Origin: Liolophura sinensis
Taxonomy: Eukaryota > Mollusca > Polyplacophora > Chitonida > Chitonidae
DNA: 64,000 bases
Assembly: GCF_032854445.1 (NCBI RefSeq)
Contig: NC_088298.1
Location: 24,329,295 to 24,393,294 of the forward strand
Direction: 5' to 3'
Both the position numbers and the translations under genes were made by a program. Positions 48,120 to 59,765 of the stretch are shown in pieces (position 1 is the stretch's first letter; each line of letters starts with the position of its first letter). The notes below the pieces were generated by a model that ran no database searches, was not told the DNA's origin, and saw only the letters and a program-made list of their open reading frames with translations.

Positions 48120-48475
48120 AGGATTAAGAAGTCACTTTGGGTATAAAGCCCCTGGAGGGAAGACACAGTTTTGGGGCTTAATTGTCATGTGCTAAGGGAT
48201 TAAGAAGAAGTCATTTGGAGAAGCCACTCACTTTGGGTATAAAGCCCCTGGAGGAAAGACACAGTTTCGGGGCTTAATTGTCATGTGCTAGGGGATGAAG
48301 AAGAAGTCATTAGGGGAAGCCACTCACTCTGGGAAGCCACTCTCACTTTGGGTATAAAGACCCTGGAGGAAAGACACAGTTTCGGGGCTTAATTGTCATG
48401 TGCTAAGGGATTAAGAAGAAGTCATTTGGGGAAGCCACTCACTATGGGAAGCCACTCTCACTCTTAAGAAGTTTT
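48120..48475. repeat. ~97-115-bp tandem repeat, three units
   Basis: Units start at about 48139, 48236 and 48351 with GTATAAAGCCCCTGGAGGAA and share GGGGCTTAATTGTCATGTGC and GGGATTAAGAAGAAGTCATT. Lies just upstream of the integrase-type exon on the minus strand. Confidence 0.92.
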
Positions 48476-48829
48476 CATCTGGCGTGTTTAAAAAGGCCAT
48501 ATTACAACTGTAACCACTGTGGTACTTGTTCTATGATAGTAAAATCATACCGGTATCGAGATCAAAGTAATCAGATAAAAACAACATTGTCGTTTTATGT
48601 GTTACACACATTGCCTGGTTTGCAGAATTTGCATTCAGGCATTTTGCCCAGAAGAAAGGCACGATTTTTTCGTGTAATGACTGGAATTTTTAGTCATCAC
48701 TCGTATTGCCTGGTGCTCACAGGCACTTTACGAAATGACTGATTTGTTTAGTCATTACGCGTAATGGCTGATTACACAGATTGACTGTAACATATACACT
48801 CTTTATTGTTATATGACTGAGAACTTGCT

Positions 48830-48962
48830 AGTATAATTAAGACTTACAGGATGGAGAGAAAGGCCAGAGGTGTTACGAAAGTGTGACAGCAGGCAAATTC
48901 TCACACGATGTGTTTTTGTTAAGATTTTTCTCTACTGGCAGAACTAGAATTTGAAACTATTC
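48830..48962 (-). mobile_element. Diverged element Y fragment
   Basis: AATTAAGACTTACAGGATGG, AAGTGTGACAGCAGGCAAAT and CTCACACG follow the order of element Y. Confidence 0.5.
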
Positions 48963-49660
48963 AACGGTTCCACATTTTTACATGGGACAAAAAAAAGACA
49001 ACAACAACGCCGAATCAACTCATTCATACATTCATAAGGTCTATGACTTCAGTACAATGTACAATGATTTTACTTCAGCCAACCAGCTCATTCATGATGA
49101 CTTTCTCTCCCGTCGTATATAGATATATCAGCAGCCTGTTGTTCCCCTCCCGCAGTAGTGCGTGAAATTTCAATCAGATAAATAAATAATTAAATACGGT
49201 TGAAGTCAGAAAATGAAGAACTTAAAATTTAAATCGCACAAGTCTGCATTTGACTGATTGATTTATTTGGAAAAAGGGAATGGTACAGGAAAAGAACGCT
49301 GACCTTGGCAACTTTTACCACACATTTATACCGGCAAACCAGATGGGACAGTTTGTAGACTTTATATTGATTTTTACTACATTTTGATAAGTAAAACTGT
49401 ACCTATTTTATTTGATAATGTTGAGAACTTCGAGTATATCATGTGAGTGTGACATTTGTGCTTTATCAAGTTATAGTTCTAGCTTTGATAAGAATTCTGA
49501 ATTTGCATCTGTAACTGTTTTGTAGGTTTGTATTTAGCACGACTAGACAAAACCATATAATCAGTCGGTATTACCATAATACTCTTCGTGTCTTCTAACT
49601 GTAATCTTTAAATTTGTATCAGAGATGTAGTTGTCTTTACGAAAAGATTAATCCATTTCT

Positions 49661-49846
49661 ATGCTAAGTATAGGAGAAGCAGAGTTAAGCACTTATCAAA
49701 GCTTTCTGATGTCCTGCGTAGTGCAATCTGTTATTTTTGTCGAAGAGATCTTTAGCCGGTTTGGATATCCTAATCACTCTAGGTCACTCCAAACATGCGC
49801 AGTACAATTGATCATGTCCTGTTCTAAGCGGATTTTTATATCTTAA
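49661..49846 (+). pseudogene. Possible gypsy-type integrase fragment
   Basis: A 61-codon frame contains VIFVEEIFSRFGYP, which reads like the conserved stretch before the second catalytic Asp of Ty3/gypsy integrases (the family form is roughly VEE(I/V)F.RFG.P..(L/I)HSDQG). After YP the match decays: NHSRSLQ stands where HSDQG is expected, so the catalytic Asp is missing and the frame stops. If right, it is a short dead relic; no reverse transcriptase or LTR was seen nearby. Confidence 0.3.
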
Positions 49847-49997
49847 CACTGAATGTCTGACTTGTTTATACTGGATTTGAAAGTGAATAAAAGGGGAGAT
49901 AAAATTGTAATAAAAGAGACCATACCATCACTTATCTGGAATGTGCACTATCTTTCGCCATATACATTAACATCCGTCTCGGAACCGTGTCGTCATC

Positions 49998-50078
49998 TCG
50001 TTCCTCCATTATTGTCTTCTCGTTCCTCCATTATTGTCTTCTCGTTCCTCCATTATCGTCTTCTCGTTCCTCCATTAT
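49998..50078. repeat. 22-bp tandem repeat, ~4 units
   Basis: Unit CGTTCCTCCATTATTGTCTT plus CT. Confidence 0.95.
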
Positions 50079-50309
50079 TTCAAAGCTGCTGGCGTATAAA
50101 CCCAAAATTCAAAGTATACTCCTTTCGCTTTACATCAAAAAGGTAGAGAACGACGCATGCGCTGTAAAAAATGTTGACTCAGGGCGACGTTGAGGACAAC
50201 TTGATGAGAATTCAGGTGTGTGTTAAGAGATCCCCGACTCGTCTTTAGCGTCAAGACCATGCATCCCATATATTAAACGAGTCGAAACAGCTTTTCGTTT
50301 TGACATCAT

Positions 50310-50460
50310 TAGTCGAGGGCTCATGCTGGCTTCCTCTCCGGGTGTACGTTGCCAGCAGCCTGCGGATGGTCTTGGGTTTCCCCCGGGCGCTGCCCGGTTT
50401 CCACCCACCATAATGTTGGCTGCCGTCGCATAAGTGAAATATTCTTAAGAAAATAAATAA
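50310..50460 (+). mobile_element. SINE1 copy, head missing
   Basis: CTCATGCTGGCTTCCTCTCC, GCAGCCTGCGGATGGTCTTG, CCACCATAATGTTGGCTGCC, tail AAATATTCTTAAG with AAATAAATA. 50470-51330 is AT-rich with no gene seen. Confidence 0.9.
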
Positions 50461-51334
50461 ATAGTGGAAGGCAAGACGCCTCTAGAAGAGCTTCATGAAA
50501 GACCACACGTGACCTGATCGTCCAACAAGGTTGTGATATGAACAAAAGCAGTAAATGTGTAAAATTACCCAACAGAAACTCGTAGTGAACCTTCGACACG
50601 CATGACCTGGCAATTAACTGGCCATAAAAGATGACTGCTACCTACGATTTTGGAGTAACGACGACCAGCACGGTTTTACTTCTCATTTTGACGAGATTTT
50701 GCCCATGTGTTCGGTCCTAATGCTTCAAAACCCAAGAACCTTTACTGATTTAAGCACAAAGCGTCATTAAAGGTGGAGATATAAAAATTATGTAAACTTC
50801 AGATGAAAGAGTGTGAAAAGTTTTTGTAAATATATTTTTGGCATTTTTCTTTAAAGAGAATATGACATCAGCAATTTTTTTAGGGTTGGTATTTTTTAGT
50901 ATATTTATATTTTGAATATATTCATAAATATTATCATAATTTAGATTAAATGTATGTATTTGGATATAAACAACAAATTTTCATTAATATAAATTTATTA
51001 CACATGAATCACATACTTATTTAGAAAGTTTATTACGTAAATATGGTCTCTACCAATACTCACCATACAAAAATATTTCAAATACCTTCTTCTCTGCAAG
51101 GAAAAATCGAAAAAAAAATTGGAGATCATATATGCATATGACTTTTCATCTGAAATATGCATCATTTTCATGTTTTCTTTATAAACATATACTGCATAGA
51201 TTATATTTAAATTAAACATGTACAGGTAGACCTATGTTGATGTTTAATTCTTGGGCATGATGTTTAACAATAAACAAGTCTTTTCTGTTGTAAACCGTAA
51301 CTCTATAAAAGCTTCTAGCATGTAGTAGACGGAT

Positions 51335-51408
51335 TTGTTTATTTATTTAATTATTTGATTGGTGTTTTACGCCGTACTCAAGAATATTTCACTTATACGA
51401 CGACAGTG
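51335..51408 (-). mobile_element. SINE1 3' fragment
   Basis: TTTGATTGGTGTTTTACGCC and AATATTTCACTTATACGACG only. 51410-52150 holds no gene I can support. Confidence 0.85.
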
Positions 51409-52149
51409 CAGTAGACAGACACAGATCAAGGATCATGGAGGAAATATAGGGCTTCCATTTAAGTGTATGAATAATTTCGGATTCGATTAATGAACCGCAG
51501 GATCGCGCCATTCGAGTCTGGGCATATGACATAGCCCTTGGTACACTTTGTCTGTTTCTTTGTCTAGGGAAACAACGTGGTTACGTAAGCCTTGGACAGC
51601 CCCGCTCAGTTTAAGGAGGCAGTAAATAGGGTCTGTCCTATTTTACGAAGGCCAAGGTATCAACGGCATCACCATTTCGATCCCCGACAAACCCTAGATG
51701 ACCCGGCAGAATTGTATTTGACATTCCCACCTGCTGGGGCGATTTTTACGGGGTAAAAGGACCCTGTTTTTACTTAACCTGCAAACGTTCATATCAGAGA
51801 TAGTATTGAACTCTTTCTGTGCTTAGCACACACCATCATTCCATTAGGCCAGCGTGCATACACCTGACTGGCGTGCGTGACTTAGTTAAGTTACAGTGTG
51901 TTTGATGTAGTGTATGCTTACCCTGGAAGGGTCATAGAACCCCCGCACAAACACCCCCTTATGTCCCACGGTAAGCGTTTACTGTTTTCAAAAACATCGA
52001 CTTATAGCCGTTCGCGACTTCGTGTCACGACCGGGCCGCGAGCTTTGCCATACATAAAGGCACCCACCCGTAATGCTCGTTACATATGTCACGCAATTAT
52101 CGATTCGGACGATTAATGCTGACTAGGTTGTTAGAACAATTCTGGTCTC

Positions 52150-53230
52150 TTACACTGAAAAAAAAATTCTGTTGAAAATGATTGCTCAGTTTGTTCTTCA
52201 AACGCTGCTGTTTTGCGACTTTTCTGGGGCACATTGTTGACAATTCAACTACTTTGGTACAGCACCAGAAACAATAATGGGTTGAAAATTTTGTGTTGTT
52301 CAGTGTTTATATCAGATGTCACAGATGTTGTTATTCTGTTCCGGCCGCAATGATGACGATACAACCGTTATAGTACACTGAAAATAACATTCTGTTGAAA
52401 CCAGTATTTTGTTGAAAATAATTCCTAAAGATGTCATTCCAAACGTCCTATGGATCTTTTAATGTGATTGTATATTAAATGTGATGACAACACAACATTT
52501 TGAGTAATTCTAGACCAGTGACGTCGAATAAATTGCAACTAACACCATTTACATGAACAATTAGAATAAACCCTAACTGAGGTAAATTGTCATGATACTG
52601 ATTTCATCTGTTACGTGTGATAATTTGCCACCTATCACCCTGTCATCACTGCACTGGTTTTGCTCTATGCTGTATTTATTTTTAAGATTTCAATCCTGTT
52701 TTGATGATTAATGTTGGCGGCATTACCATCGATTCAACGGTCCCGGTACACATAAGGCAACTGAAAATAATTTGAATATAAAATTGCTGAATATTTGTGA
52801 ACCTCTCAGATAATGCGGGGTTCAAACTATGCACCCAAAGCATTGTAAACATGATAATACTCTGAAAAACTGAAAGATACTGTTGAAAATAAATTGTTCA
52901 AGAATAGGTTTCATATATTGAGATTCTGTTTATACGACAATTATTGGAGACGACATTGCATCTCACCCATGCAATAAAAACAATAGCTGCGCCAAAAATA
53001 CTTTCTCAAGAATTTATTATGATATATTGCGATTTGCAATACGATAATTATGTTGACAGCATATCTGACAATTCAACCGCTCTGATAAACTGAAAAGGTT
53101 TCAGTTAACAGTAATTGATCGGTGTATTCGTTAAGAGCGTCAAGTATTTTGTGATGTTTTTCGTTCGAGCACGACGTTTACATATGTTACACTAAAAATA
53201 AAATTCTGTGAGAAACGCAAATGGCCGTGG
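52150..53230. repeat. Diverged satellite-like repeat, ~200-bp period
   Basis: Words such as ACACTGAAAA, ATTCTGTTGAAA, CAATTCAAC and GACAATTATT recur in the same order about every 200 bp at roughly 52155, 52375, 52745, 52860 and 53090. An element Y copy (52545-52690) interrupts it. Confidence 0.5.
52545..52692 (+). mobile_element. Element Y copy
   Basis: CAATTAGAATAAACCCTAAC, GAGGTAAATTGTCATGATAC, ATCACCCTGTCATCACTGCA. Confidence 0.75.
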
Positions 53231-53345
53231 GTTTCAGGCTCTGCCTAGTTTCGTCTCACCATAATGCAGGCCGCCTTCGTATAAGTCAAATATTGTTGAG
53301 AGCGGCGTAAAACACCAATCAAATAAATAAATAATAAATAAATTC
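53222..53345 (+). mobile_element. SINE1 3' half; separate head at 53512-53548
   Basis: GGCCGTGGGTTTCAGGCTCT, GTTTCGTCTCACCATAATGC, tail GAGCGGCGTAAAACACCAAT. A detached head GGCCTCCGTGGCCAAGTGGT lies 170 bp further on, in the same orientation. Confidence 0.85.
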
Positions 53346-53537
53346 TGCGAGAAAATATTGGACTTCTTTTATTCTAGGATATATAGATTATTAAAATCGG
53401 AGGATTAGTTCATCCGTGGAAGCCAACGCGTGACACACAGATAGACGAAAATATCCAAATCAATGAGAATAGTTTCGCTAATTAGTTGAGAAAACAAATG
53501 CTATACTGGAGGCCTCCGTGGCCAAGTGGTTAGCGTG

Positions 53538-53663
53538 CTAGCGCACACAATACCTCAATAACTTCTCACCAGTGCGGATGTTCTGATGCGTCGCTGTGAT
53601 GCTGTCGCCACCGTAGGAGGGAGGGTCCTTTAGCACAGAAACTTTGAAACCTTGAGAACAAGC
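53538..53663 (-). pseudogene. Possible decayed C2H2 zinc-finger fragment
   Basis: A minus-strand frame reads ACSQGFKVSVLKD and later THQNIRTGEK. These look like the second Cys plus helix start of a C2H2 finger and its His-containing linker (family form HQ.IHTGEK), but the gap between them is about 11 residues too long and the first Cys is absent. The right end meets a SINE head. Weak; chance is possible. Confidence 0.2.
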
Positions 53664-54004
53664 TCAAAGGGAAGTTTCAGTTTTAAAATACATATAATAA
53701 AATTTGAAATCGGCCAACATCACAGAGGAGAGATGGCAATTTTTAGAGTGTAGTTACTGGGTCGATTTTGAGATTCCGTCAACACGATCTCCTCGATCAG
53801 CCGCCAATCCCCGGGCTGTTAGACAACGGGATATAAACCCTGTTCGAGTGCTAAGTCAACATCCGCTTACTCTGTTACGCAGGCTCTTTGGGACGCACCA
53901 GTCGCTCCTCGGACAAAGCCGGAGTTACCGTCAATTGGCAACGTCCACGACAAAGCGACGAGAGCTTCGTTAAATGAGAAATACGAGTGTCTTTCGCTAC
54001 TCCA

Positions 54005-54430
54005 ACAGCCGGATATAAATACCGCGTTGGTAGCTAATTGGTTTAAAAATATAGTCCCGTTGCTATTTTCGAACATGCGGAATAAAAATGATATTTTTCC
54101 CTCCGGAAGTGCTGTATTTGATGATGATATTTGATACTTGGTACGAGAAATGTACGGACAAATGACCAAGATGTCAATAAAAGTGGCGTTAAGGAAACGA
54201 AGTGTGCGGTTCACAAAGTCACTCTTCAAGTCCGAATGGACAGGCCATTCATTTCCTGTCGTCATGTAGGCGGGGCGCTGTCCGTTGGTTGATATGTTGA
54301 GAGACTACTTGTCTCCATGAATGACGCGGCAGCTTTCGAGGCCTAGCGAGTTATAAGCATGGCGCTATATGCGCCTGAACTGCCAGACAAGACTGCAAAA
54401 AATAGCCTTAATGCAAACTGCACGCCGGAA
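54005..54430 (+). promoter_or_regulatory. Candidate promoter region, CpG-rich
   Basis: GGATATAAATACC at about 54012 is a good TATA box. About 250 bp on are GGCGGGGCG (Sp1-type) and GTTGGTTGAT (reverse CCAAT-like), followed by ATGGCGCTATATGCGCC at 54359, whose 25-codon frame MALYAPELPDKTAKNS has no clear donor. Flanking frames (53704-53973 +, 53867-54265 -) are unrecognised. Confidence 0.25.
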
Positions 54431-54754
54431 CTATAGTAACTAATACGCAGCCTCATAAATCTCTTAGTTTCCACCTGACTGCAGATGTCGCCTCGATCTT
54501 AGACGAATACTTCTTATGTTGCACTCAAGATAATAAACCAGATCAAAGATGTCTGCACTTTTCTCATCAGTTTTCAGAGCATTTAACAATTCTCTAGATA
54601 TAAAATTTGACAATGTTGTCTACTGTCTGTGTGTAATGAGAGGTCACCATTTGTGACTTCGGTGTCTAGATTTACCACTATGTTACAACTTCACTAACAA
54701 GACAAACGTGGATTTGAACTATACATTCAAACGAGTTTGGAGAAAAAATACGAA

Positions 54755-54947
54755 GAGAAGAACAGTGTTCACATAGGACGATGAGAAGTACAGTGTTAAC
54801 ATAGGACGAAGAAAAGTACAGCGTTAACATTGGACGAAGAGAAGTACAGCGGTAACATAGGACGAAGAAAAGTACAGCGTTAACATTGGACGAAGGGAAG
54901 TACAGTGTTAACATACGAAGAAGAGAAGTACAGTGTTAACATAAGAG
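54755..54947. repeat. 28-bp minisatellite, ~7 units
   Basis: Unit GTGTTAACATAGGACGAAGA then GAAGTACA. Confidence 0.95.
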
Positions 54948-55742
54948 CGAAACAGGGATTTTATTTACAAGGAAAAATATTCCAGTTCAACAAGGTCGAC
55001 TCGCCTTTTTAAAACGCATGTGAAGATAATTCGTTACCATCCAATTAAAGGGACGTAAACTATCACCCACCGATACGAGACAGTCATCACCATTAGATCT
55101 CGGTCAGATCCACTTAAGCTTATAATGCACTCATTTGCAATTCAAGGTCACTCAAGGTCATTCACTGGCTCGTGAACATCCGGACTACGACTGACCCTTG
55201 AAAATCACACATGGCCAATCAAAATCATTCATTGACTCGGAACATCCGGCAACGTCTGTCCCTTTAATAAAAGTCATACAAGGTCACTCAAGTTCATTTA
55301 CTGTTCATGAAGATTGTTTTTATACAGTTTTCTGAAGTTGTTCACTTCTGTACACACTCATACCGTACAAATGCAACTAAAACATAGGATATATTAGGAT
55401 AACAGATAGTATCGCAGCCTTAATCAATCGTAGATGCATTCAAAGTTTTAGTCCCTCTGAATGCGCTCTTCAACGGGCCAGCATTCAAGCACATTTGCAT
55501 ATTTCGAGCCTGCCGGCATATCCAGTGATTTTTTTCTCAAATAGATAGGCTTAGTCACGGACAGGAAGTAAAATCTGGGCCTTCCAAATTCGAAAGTCCG
55601 AAAAGGAAACAATTCCGGAAACAGACTGAGTCTATTCGATTATATCAGCACTTCTGTTTTTAATCTTTGTGTGCAAAAACTGTCATAAAATATGTGCTCA
55701 TTAAAGTCCTTTTAATTCTGCTTTCCTGTTTGTGTAGAGCAT

Positions 55743-56141
55743 TCACGGTTCGTGCGAGGAACCAAATGTTCCGAAATTCCCTAGGATGTGTCCAATTTTT
55801 TCAGTGGACGGAAGATGATCCAAGGAATTTTTGACTTCCGAATCTCTGAGAGAACATAATCCTTTTTCTTGGATGTTCTGTACAAGAAGTGGAGACTGTG
55901 AAGCTGACATCGCTTTTGTTCTTTCGGCTTCCAAGTCCGGGTCCGCAGCTCGTCGAAGTTTACTAAATGTGACATAAATGAGTACAAAAAGTCCGATTGC
56001 GAGGAAAACCAAGGCCAAAAACCCAGTGATAATGTACACGTAAGTTGAGGGGATGACGCCAACATCTGGGACGTCGGGAACTCCCGGCATCCCCAGTACT
56101 TCCGGTATTCCAGTTACTTCCATCGGTGACTCTGTGAATTC
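55743..56141 (-). CDS. Last exon of a single-pass membrane protein
   Basis: Begins after the acceptor TTTTATTCTTTCTTCACAAG (exon start 56141, phase 0) and gives 132 residues to a TGA at 55743. Order: a short extracellular stem rich in Pro, Val and Gly (GMPGVPDVPDVGVIP, about residues 17-31), one hydrophobic segment of about 23 residues (around 34-56, ITGFLALVFLAIGLFVLIYV), a basic stop-transfer SKLRR, and a 75-residue cytoplasmic tail with many Ser, Glu and Leu. This is the end of a type I receptor-like protein. The family is not recognised. The ATG at 56123 is internal to the exon and not the start. An ATTAAA lies 27 bp after the stop (reverse of 55711-55716). Confidence 0.72.
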   Translation of the reverse strand, partial: EFTESPMEVTGIPEVLGMPGVPDVPDVGVIPSTYVYIITGFLALVFLAIGLFVLIYVTFSKLRRAADPDLEAERTKAMSASQSPLLVQNIQEKGLCSLRDSEVKNSLDHLPSTEKIGHILGNFGTFGSSHEP

Positions 56142-56889
56142 CTTGTGAAGAAAGAATAAAATATATTTAGTTGTTTCATTGTTTTGTTTGTTTGTTTGTT
56201 TGTTTATTTTTTTTTTTGGCGGTGGGTGGGGGGCGAAATACAGACAGTAGCCTAGGGTAACTGTCTATAAACCGTTCACACGAATCCTTGGGCAGGGAAT
56301 TTCTATTGGGTGATACTGGTGGGTCCGTTTACCCAGGGGTACATCGTGGAAGCAATATATCTTTCCGAACTGTCAATCAAAAACACGCAATTGACCGGTC
56401 ATAAGCAGTATTGTTACAAACAGGTTAAGCGGATGTCCCACACATTGGTTTGAAATGATTATTCTTTCTGTTTTGTCATGCTGTCACAATTGCTTTCACC
56501 GGGAATGGAATGAGAAGTAACGTTGTCACGAGAAAGGGTGGTGGAGGAACACTGGATGTGTTGGATCCCGCCATATGGAGTGCAAGTCTGCGTCGGGAGT
56601 GGTCTGTCAGTCTGTCAGTAACTTATCAAAGTGAGTTAAACAGAACAAAATGAAGCATATTTGTTTTCCATTATACTTCAAATGCCCGTTTTACAGCTGT
56701 GTACATTTCTCACATAAACGATGTATTAAAAAGCTATGAGTTGCGGGAACCTTCGGGAGGCCTATTTAATAAATTATTCCAAAGGACGACAAGTCCAGTG
56801 AGGTAGGGATTTCGAATCCATAGCTCACATGCTCCCCTGCAGACTTTTAGGATCGCTTGAAATTGCATGTCATGACACATTGAGCTTAC

Positions 56890-56975
56890 CCTATTTACCG
56901 TATTCCAGAGTGGAATTTCGGGGTTGATAGGAATAACATCATTCAATCCTAATTCTAGACCACTTCCTGCCACCA
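56890..56975 (-). CDS. Penultimate exon of the membrane protein gene
   Basis: 86 nt between the acceptor TTTTTTTATTCACAG and the donor AATAGG|GTAAGC (an alternative, in-frame donor ACG|GTAAAT lies 9 nt earlier). Phase 1 in and phase 0 out, matching the last exon. Encodes about 28 residues including GSGLELGLNDVIPINPE and WNTVNR, an extracellular-looking polar stretch. The intron to the last exon is about 750 bp and may hide another exon (an open phase-0 stretch sits near 56600). Confidence 0.5.
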
Positions 56976-57291
56976 CTGTGAATAAAAAAACAAACGTATG
57001 GAAAAACATTAAAGATCATGTTGGAGGTTTGAATATAATCATTTCATTGAAGACTTCACGTAATATGAGGACGATTATCGTTTGGGAGTGGAGAAAACCT
57101 GATTGGCCAAAAGCAAGCCATCTACAGGCCATTGAAAACGAAGTTATTACAAGACATATGAAACGCTTTATATTGATTCTTTAATATGTATTTTAGAATG
57201 CGTCCTAACATATATAAGTACAAAAAAGTCTTTTCAGATTTCTTCGTGGGGTGTAAAAATGGCTTTAAACATCATTCAAATCAAATTTTAC

Positions 57292-57434
57292 AGAAATGAG
57301 TCCGAATCTGAGATGACGCAGACTTTCCAAACAGATATATGGAAGTATTCGTGCATTTATTATAGTGCCAGGTGTCAAAATCTAACATCAGTTTTTCTTC
57401 AGTCACCAAACGTTTTCCATGGATGCCGGTTTTT
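57292..57434 (-). CDS. Candidate upstream exon of the membrane protein gene
   Basis: 143 nt open in one minus frame from an acceptor-like TTCATTGTCATAG to TTTCT|GTAAAA, phase 2 in and phase 1 out, which fits the exon at 56975. The peptide contains KRLVTEEKLMLDFDTWHYNK and CTNTSIYLFGKS (a potential N-glycosylation site NTS), consistent with an extracellular domain. Donor and acceptor are only fair. A still earlier candidate is 58102-58150 (good acceptor CAGTCTCTTTTTTAG, weak donor, matching phase). Confidence 0.33.
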
Positions 57435-57679
57435 CTATGACAATGAAGTAGTATAGCATGTTCAATTTAAAAGGCCCTAAAACCTGGAATATTTCTTAAA
57501 AATCATAAATATTCCAAACGTGTTTATTTGAAGGTATTAGTTTACTGTTGCAATGTCTGTCCAAGATGTCGTTAGAAATGTAAGCGTTTAACATGGTATA
57601 GAAAATCCTAAAATTTATCTAGCTACAGGTTTAAAGTACGTTTAACCCTATTCTTAGGTCTCACGACGCCAGACTTTTT

Positions 57680-57935
57680 ATTTATTTATTTATTTAAAAA
57701 ATAAAAGAGTTTTAGGCCGTACTCAAGAATATTTCACCAAGCCACCGTGTCACCTAGGGCACATACTACGCCGGACGGCACCCAGGCTTATCAGAACCCC
57801 GGGGTCAACCACCCCAACTATAAAATGGATTCGATCCTGCAGCGGCCGGAATTGAACCCGTGCCAGTTCTTGGAAAGCAGTGGCGGGCATAATATGACCA
57901 CTTGACTAACGACAGCTCGAGGAAGTCCACTCCAA
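57680..57935 (-). mobile_element. SINE4: new tRNA-like head on the SINE1 tail
   Basis: On the minus strand the head GAGCTGTCGTTAGTCAAGTG and B-box GGTTCAATTCC differ from SINE1-3, but the 3' end (AATATTCTTGAGTACGGCCT, then an A/T tail) is the SINE1 tail. Confidence 0.75.
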
Positions 57936-58249
57936 AGAGACCTTGTGTTAACGGCTGGTCGTTCTAGAATCATTTCCTTGCGTCAAGGAACAGATAATTT
58001 AATGTCAATTTAGAGCCATGGTGCTTGAGTAATGGGGCAGATTGATCCCAGATTGCGAGTGGGATTTGTCTCCTCCCCCGCATTTGTGCTCCAATCGGTA
58101 CTTCATCCAAAGTGGGTGATGTATCTTGTTGGGCAGGATGGGGCTCAGAACTAAAAAAGAGACTGATGAGTGAACAAACCAGGTCGTCTCCTTCCAGACT
58201 GTTTAACAGCTGATGATAATGGTTAGAATAGACCACGGGCAAAAGATTC

Positions 58250-58470
58250 GTTTGTCACTTGGGACGTCCCGTTCTGCGCGGATCGAAGTGCATTATGGGT
58301 AAATCGATTGGACAATAATGACGTCCGACATCTTCGCAATATATAGAAACAAATGGAATTACAGGCCATGCAGTTAGGGACTTCCTCCGAGAGGGGTAAA
58401 CGGATTAGATCTCCATCACTCCTAAGTCATTTGGGCAAAAACAGGCAGTAAACAGTAAAATGTTTAACCA
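58250..58470 (+). promoter_or_regulatory. Candidate promoter
   Basis: Within 90 bp: GATTGGAC (reverse CCAAT), AATGACGTCC (CRE-like) and CAATATATAGAAAC (TATA-like, about 58340). ATGs at 58351 and 58366 open a 33-codon frame MELQAMQLGTSSERGKR that has a possible donor at AGG|GGTAAAC. It would point away from the membrane protein gene. Suggestive only. Confidence 0.25.
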
Positions 58471-58849
58471 TTCAGAGTATAAAAGCTGACGGTGCAAAAA
58501 CATGAAGCCAACTCCATTCATATGACCGGAAGAGATAATTGCGTTTAAGGTCTCAAAAATAGCCAGATCGCCATATGTTATCTTTTCGGGGGACTGTGCG
58601 GGTAATTCTCAAATGAAGACGTCAGAAATATATATCACTTGGGACACAGTATCGCTCAATTATGCGACAATGATAAATAACGAGGCAGCGCTTCAGATCA
58701 AATGCGGCAATTTATTGTGCGATATTTTATATTCACCTTTTATTTCATTATATGCTTTTAACGTCACACTTGGGGCTCACTCATTCCTTAGAACTCGAGA
58801 GAGATAAAAATCAGGTAACATGTTTCACAGGAACAGTCAAAGTGTACAC

Positions 58850-59000
58850 AATAATATAACAAAACTTAAGCTTAGAGAGCAAAACCAGAACAACGACTGT
58901 GTCATGATTGGCAAATGGTCACACGTAACCGGTGAAATACGACCTCTTGTCAGTTTACCTCAGGTATAGGATTTTATTCTAAATGAACACTTGAACACTC
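58850..59000 (-). mobile_element. Element Y copy
   Basis: GATTGGCAAATGGTCACACG, TAACCGGTGAAATACGACCT, CTTGTCAGTTTACCTCAGG. Confidence 0.85.
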
Positions 59001-59234
59001 CCTAGCAACATGGCTTAAAGCCGAATTATGTGAAAAAAAACATAAATGCAGGGACCGATCGCGGGGGAAATCGTGAATTTAGACATTTTGTGACAGTATA
59101 CCTTATATATCCTGCGCTATGTTGCTCCAGGTCCAATGTTAAAGCGGGCATTACACTCTTGCAGACAATGCCAATTCAAAGTCTCGATCAGACGGTCGGG
59201 GCTGAGGATCTTTGATCGAAGTGTTGCAAGCATA

Positions 59235-59765
59235 TTTATATTTATTTACTGGATTGTTGTTTTACGCCCTACTCAAGAATATTTCACTGATACGACGGCG
59301 GCCAGCATTACGGTATAAGGAAACCGGGTAGAGCGCGAGGCAAATCCACGACCATCCGCACGTGTCTGTAAGACCTTCCCACGTACGGCATGTGTTTGTA
59401 CTGACTGACTTACCGACTGGCGTTGAACGCCGTCGTATTTGCTAGATCTTGTCGTTTGTGTGACAATTTCGTCAACGTCACAAGTTCTTATAAGAAAACC
59501 TAGTATATCAAAATAATACATCAAACGCGCTGACTGTAAGTATTTTTTACAATCTGTAATAAATCTCTCTTGTAAGTAAATATGGACGACGTTGTTTCAG
59601 AATAGTACGTATTTCCGCTTAGGCTGGGACTAGGGGCCCGAGGGGAAACCACGACCATCCGCAAGTTCATCCCAGGCATTCCCATGGAGAGAAAGCCAGC
59701 ATGAGCTGGGCTCACAGCGACCTAGGCTGGCACACTAACCAAATACCCCGAATCTCCGTGTTAGT
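59235..59765 (-). mobile_element. Two SINE1 parts separated by ~200 bp
   Basis: 59237-59400 has tail and body (GTTTTACGCCCTACTCAAGA, GCGGCCAGCATTACGGTATA). 59605-59765 resumes with ACCACGACCATCCGCAAGTT and AGCCAGCATGAGCTGG and ends near the head. Either two fragments or one element split by an insertion. Confidence 0.75.

Noticed and set aside
51520-52120. Possible exon ending at CACG|GTAAGC (about 51970)
   Set aside because: Stops in the frame before the donor and no acceptor; no partner exon.
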